Shown piece by piece: positions 6,104 to 6,198 of a stretch of DNA of 6,198 nt (position 1 is its first letter; every line of letters begins with the position of its first letter). Below the pieces are notes generated by a model. The model worked only from the letters and a program-made list of their open reading frames with translations. It was not told the origin of the DNA and searched no databases. Both the position numbers and the translations under genes were made by a program. Origin of the DNA: Leyella stercorea (GTDB lineage Bacteria; Bacteroidota; Bacteroidia; Bacteroidales; Bacteroidaceae); contig NZ_JAHQUY010000111.1 in NCBI RefSeq assembly GCF_019052365.1, positions 1-6,198 of the forward strand, read 5' to 3'.

Positions 6104-6198
6104 CTATTTGATGTAAAAGGTGAAAACATAGGCATTGCCATCCCTTACCATATTTAATCGGACTGCCGTCTGCCGCCACCATACAATTCTTATAGTAG
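6104..6198 (-). CDS. Possible 3' end of an unidentified gene (partial)
   Basis: On the minus strand an open frame enters from the right edge and ends at TAG (6106-6104), giving 30 codons before the stop. Its C-terminus reads NMVRDGNAYVFTFYIK, with alternating polar and hydrophobic or aromatic residues like terminal beta strands, and the upstream part includes IVWWRQ. I do not recognise the family. The length is too short to exclude a chance open frame. If real, the gene lies in the same direction as nnr, about 360 bp upstream of it, and the hairpin at 5975-6016 would fall in its 3' region. Confidence 0.35.
   Translation of the reverse strand, partial: TIRIVWWRQTAVRLNMVRDGNAYVFTFYIK

Noticed and set aside
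1..6198. tRNA or rRNA genes
   Set aside because: No cloverleaf with a T-loop GTTCRANNC pattern and no rRNA-like sequence was seen on reading the intergenic stretches on both strands.

Overview
The window looks like chromosomal DNA from a member of the Bacteroidota, most likely Bacteroidales and possibly Prevotella-like. Four things point there. One gene encodes a hybrid two-component system (HTCS) protein, in which sensor kinase, receiver and AraC-type regulator share one chain. Another encodes a DUF4831 protein. A promoter matches the Bacteroidota pattern TTTG-N19-TAnnTTTG, and starts lack clear Shine-Dalgarno sequences. Genes are GC-rich and intergenic DNA is clearly AT-rich. The genus is inference.

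Layout: (i) 1-131 is a short intergenic region with a strong promoter for the gene to its right, plus a possible divergent start codon at the left edge. (ii) 132-3050 (+) is a 972-residue HTCS regulator with a TPR-rich, probably periplasmic, sensor region. (iii) 3051-3173 separates convergent genes and carries one bulged hairpin with a T-run on each side, a good bidirectional terminator. (iv) 5744-3174 (-) is a two-gene operon: nnr (bifunctional NAD(P)H-hydrate epimerase/dehydratase), then after 3 nt an exported DUF4831 protein. (v) 5745-6103 is a gene-poor, AT-rich stretch holding the nnr promoter region, a broken IS110-family transposase start, and a compact repeat cluster with an 18-bp hairpin and a third copy of its arm. 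(vi) 6104-6198 (-) is possibly the 3' end of a gene entering from the right.

Functionally, the HTCS protein should sense a signal outside the inner membrane, autophosphorylate, and control transcription through its own AraC domain; its targets are not visible here. Nnr repairs damaged NAD(P)H hydrates and is housekeeping. DUF4831 has no known function; its coupling to nnr suggests shared expression, not a shared pathway. The core genes look ordinary. The least explained part is 5780-6060, where a truncated IS110 start sits beside a structured repeat, perhaps a decayed or non-autonomous mobile element.
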